A DNA stretch of 5,738 bases. Source: Candidatus Rifleibacteriota bacterium. GTDB taxonomy: Bacteria > Muiribacteriota > Ozemobacteria > Ozemobacterales > Ozemobacteraceae. Below are positions 5,006 to 5,738 of the stretch, one piece after another. Position numbers and translations under genes: made by a program. Position 1 is the first letter of the stretch; every line of letters starts with the position of its first letter. The notes under the pieces are model-generated. The model had not been told where the DNA came from. It saw nothing but the letters and a program-made list of their open reading frames with translations, and did no database searches. The stretch lies in the NCBI GenBank assembly GCA_028691595.1, contig JAQUZA010000225.1, positions 1-5,738 of the forward strand, given 5' to 3'.

Positions 5006-5738
5006 ATGACTCAGGGTTCTTCAAGACGGCAGTTCTGGCACTGGTTTTGTATTGCTCTTCTGGCGCTGATGTTGCTCATTTTTCTTAAAAATGCCTGGGT
5101 TTGCGATGATGCCTACATAAATTTCAGGTCACTCGAGCAGTTATATGCCGGAAATGGCCCGAACTGGAACCCCCACGAGCGCGTTCAGGGTTATACCAGC
5201 CCTCTTTGGTATTGGCTGCTGGCCCTGACGAGGGCGGGTTCTACCGATCACTTTTTTAATGCTTTTCTGCTGTCGCTGGTGCTTTTTCTTTTGCTGGGTG
5301 TGGTTTTGCAGAAATATTTTGCGAATGGTGCGGTGCTGGCGATTTTGCTGCTGCTGGCCACCGGGTCAAACGCGTTTTTTGACTTTACCACTTCAGGTCT
5401 TGAGAACATTCTTTGTTATTTCCTGCTTTCTCTGGCCATGCTTTCAGGCTTTTCTGCGATAAAAAAATCTGATGACGAGGCCTTGGCCCTTGGGAAGTAT
5501 CGCCATTCACTGCTCGCTTTTTCGCTGGTTGCCGTTTGCCGGCACGATCTGCTGCCATTGGCCATAATACCTGGCCTGGCTTTGATTTACTCGTGTCGCG
5601 GCCGGTTTTCGCGCTCTGTATGGGCTGATACCGGTCTTATGCTTCTTCCTCTGGCTGCCTGGTCGGCATTTTCACTGCTATATTACGGAGCTTTGTTTCC
5701 GAATACCGCTTATGCCAAGCTGTTCACCGGAATCAACC
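5006..5738 (+). CDS. AftB-like GT-C polytopic membrane glycosyltransferase, C-terminus cut by the window edge
   Basis: 244 residues are visible, with no stop before the right edge. After a short basic stretch (SSRR, 5-8), a hydrophobic helix (about 10-27) leads into CDDAYINFR (33-41). This acidic DD in the first external loop is the expected catalytic site of GT-C enzymes, which use polyprenyl-phosphate sugars on the outer face of the inner membrane. GNGPNWNPHERVQGYTSPLW (49-68) follows, the conserved loop I associate with AftB-like (arabinofuranosyltransferase-related) membrane proteins. TSGLEN (129-134), CRHDLLP (178-184) and YYGALFPNTAYAKL near the visible end also fit. Further hydrophobic helices lie around 86-101, 108-120, 135-151, 168-178, 182-193 and 205-220. 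It is transcribed away from the nonulosonate operon from its own promoter. It could glycosylate a surface polymer or protein; donor and acceptor are unknown, and the AftB likeness does not prove arabinose transfer. Confidence 0.85.
   Translation, partial: MTQGSSRRQFWHWFCIALLALMLLIFLKNAWVCDDAYINFRSLEQLYAGNGPNWNPHERVQGYTSPLWYWLLALTRAGSTDHFFNAFLLSLVLFLLLGVVLQKYFANGAVLAILLLLATGSNAFFDFTTSGLENILCYFLLSLAMLSGFSAIKKSDDEALALGKYRHSLLAFSLVAVCRHDLLPLAIIPGLALIYSCRGRFSRSVWADTGLMLLPLAAWSAFSLLYYGALFPNTAYAKLFTGIN

Noticed and set aside
4806..5024. Minus-strand 72-codon open frame in the intergenic region
   Set aside because: It overlaps the start of the glycosyltransferase gene and its promoter and has no recognisable motif or good ribosome-binding site.

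Overview
The window looks like part of a bacterial surface-glycan locus, most likely chromosomal. Base composition is roughly balanced. Genes are tightly packed, overlapping and led by Shine-Dalgarno-like sites, and both terminal genes run off the window. The gene content (nonulosonic acid synthesis plus a multi-pass membrane glycosyltransferase) fits a Gram-negative or related diderm that decorates flagellin, LPS or another surface glycan. I cannot name a genus from the sequence.

Layout. From about 4690 down to 1, five genes lie on the minus strand with junctions of -14 to +2 bp, so they almost certainly form one operon. In transcription order they are: (1) a PtmE-like sugar-1-phosphate nucleotidyltransferase with two N-terminal CBS domains; (2) a LegB-like NAD-dependent 4,6-dehydratase; (3) a NeuB/LegI-type nonulosonate (sialic/legionaminic acid) synthase; (4) a FemAB-like GNAT-fold acyl- or aminoacyltransferase; (5) a class I SAM-dependent methyltransferase, cut by the left edge. 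On the plus strand, after a 314-bp divergent intergenic region, starts an AftB-like GT-C membrane glycosyltransferase, cut by the right edge.

How they fit together. In the legionaminic acid pathway a PtmE-type enzyme makes a GDP-amino sugar, LegB dehydrates it, LegC aminates it, an acetyltransferase (LegH) acylates it, LegG epimerises it and removes GDP, LegI condenses it with phosphoenolpyruvate, and LegF activates it with CMP. Only the PtmE-, LegB- and LegI-like steps are visible, so LegC, LegG and LegF must lie elsewhere, perhaps past the left edge. The FemAB-like and methyltransferase genes downstream of the synthase suggest a modified nonulosonate, with an unusual N-acyl or aminoacyl group and/or methylation. 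That is inference.

The most notable points are the absence of a good canonical start codon for the ptmE-like gene next to an A6 tract, a T8 tract in codons 4-7 of the legB-like gene, a TTG start with a strong Shine-Dalgarno for the FemAB-like gene, the FemAB/methyltransferase pair as candidate sugar-tailoring enzymes, and two ACATGT-centred palindromes in the divergent promoter region. No RNA gene, CRISPR array, insertion sequence or clear terminator was seen.
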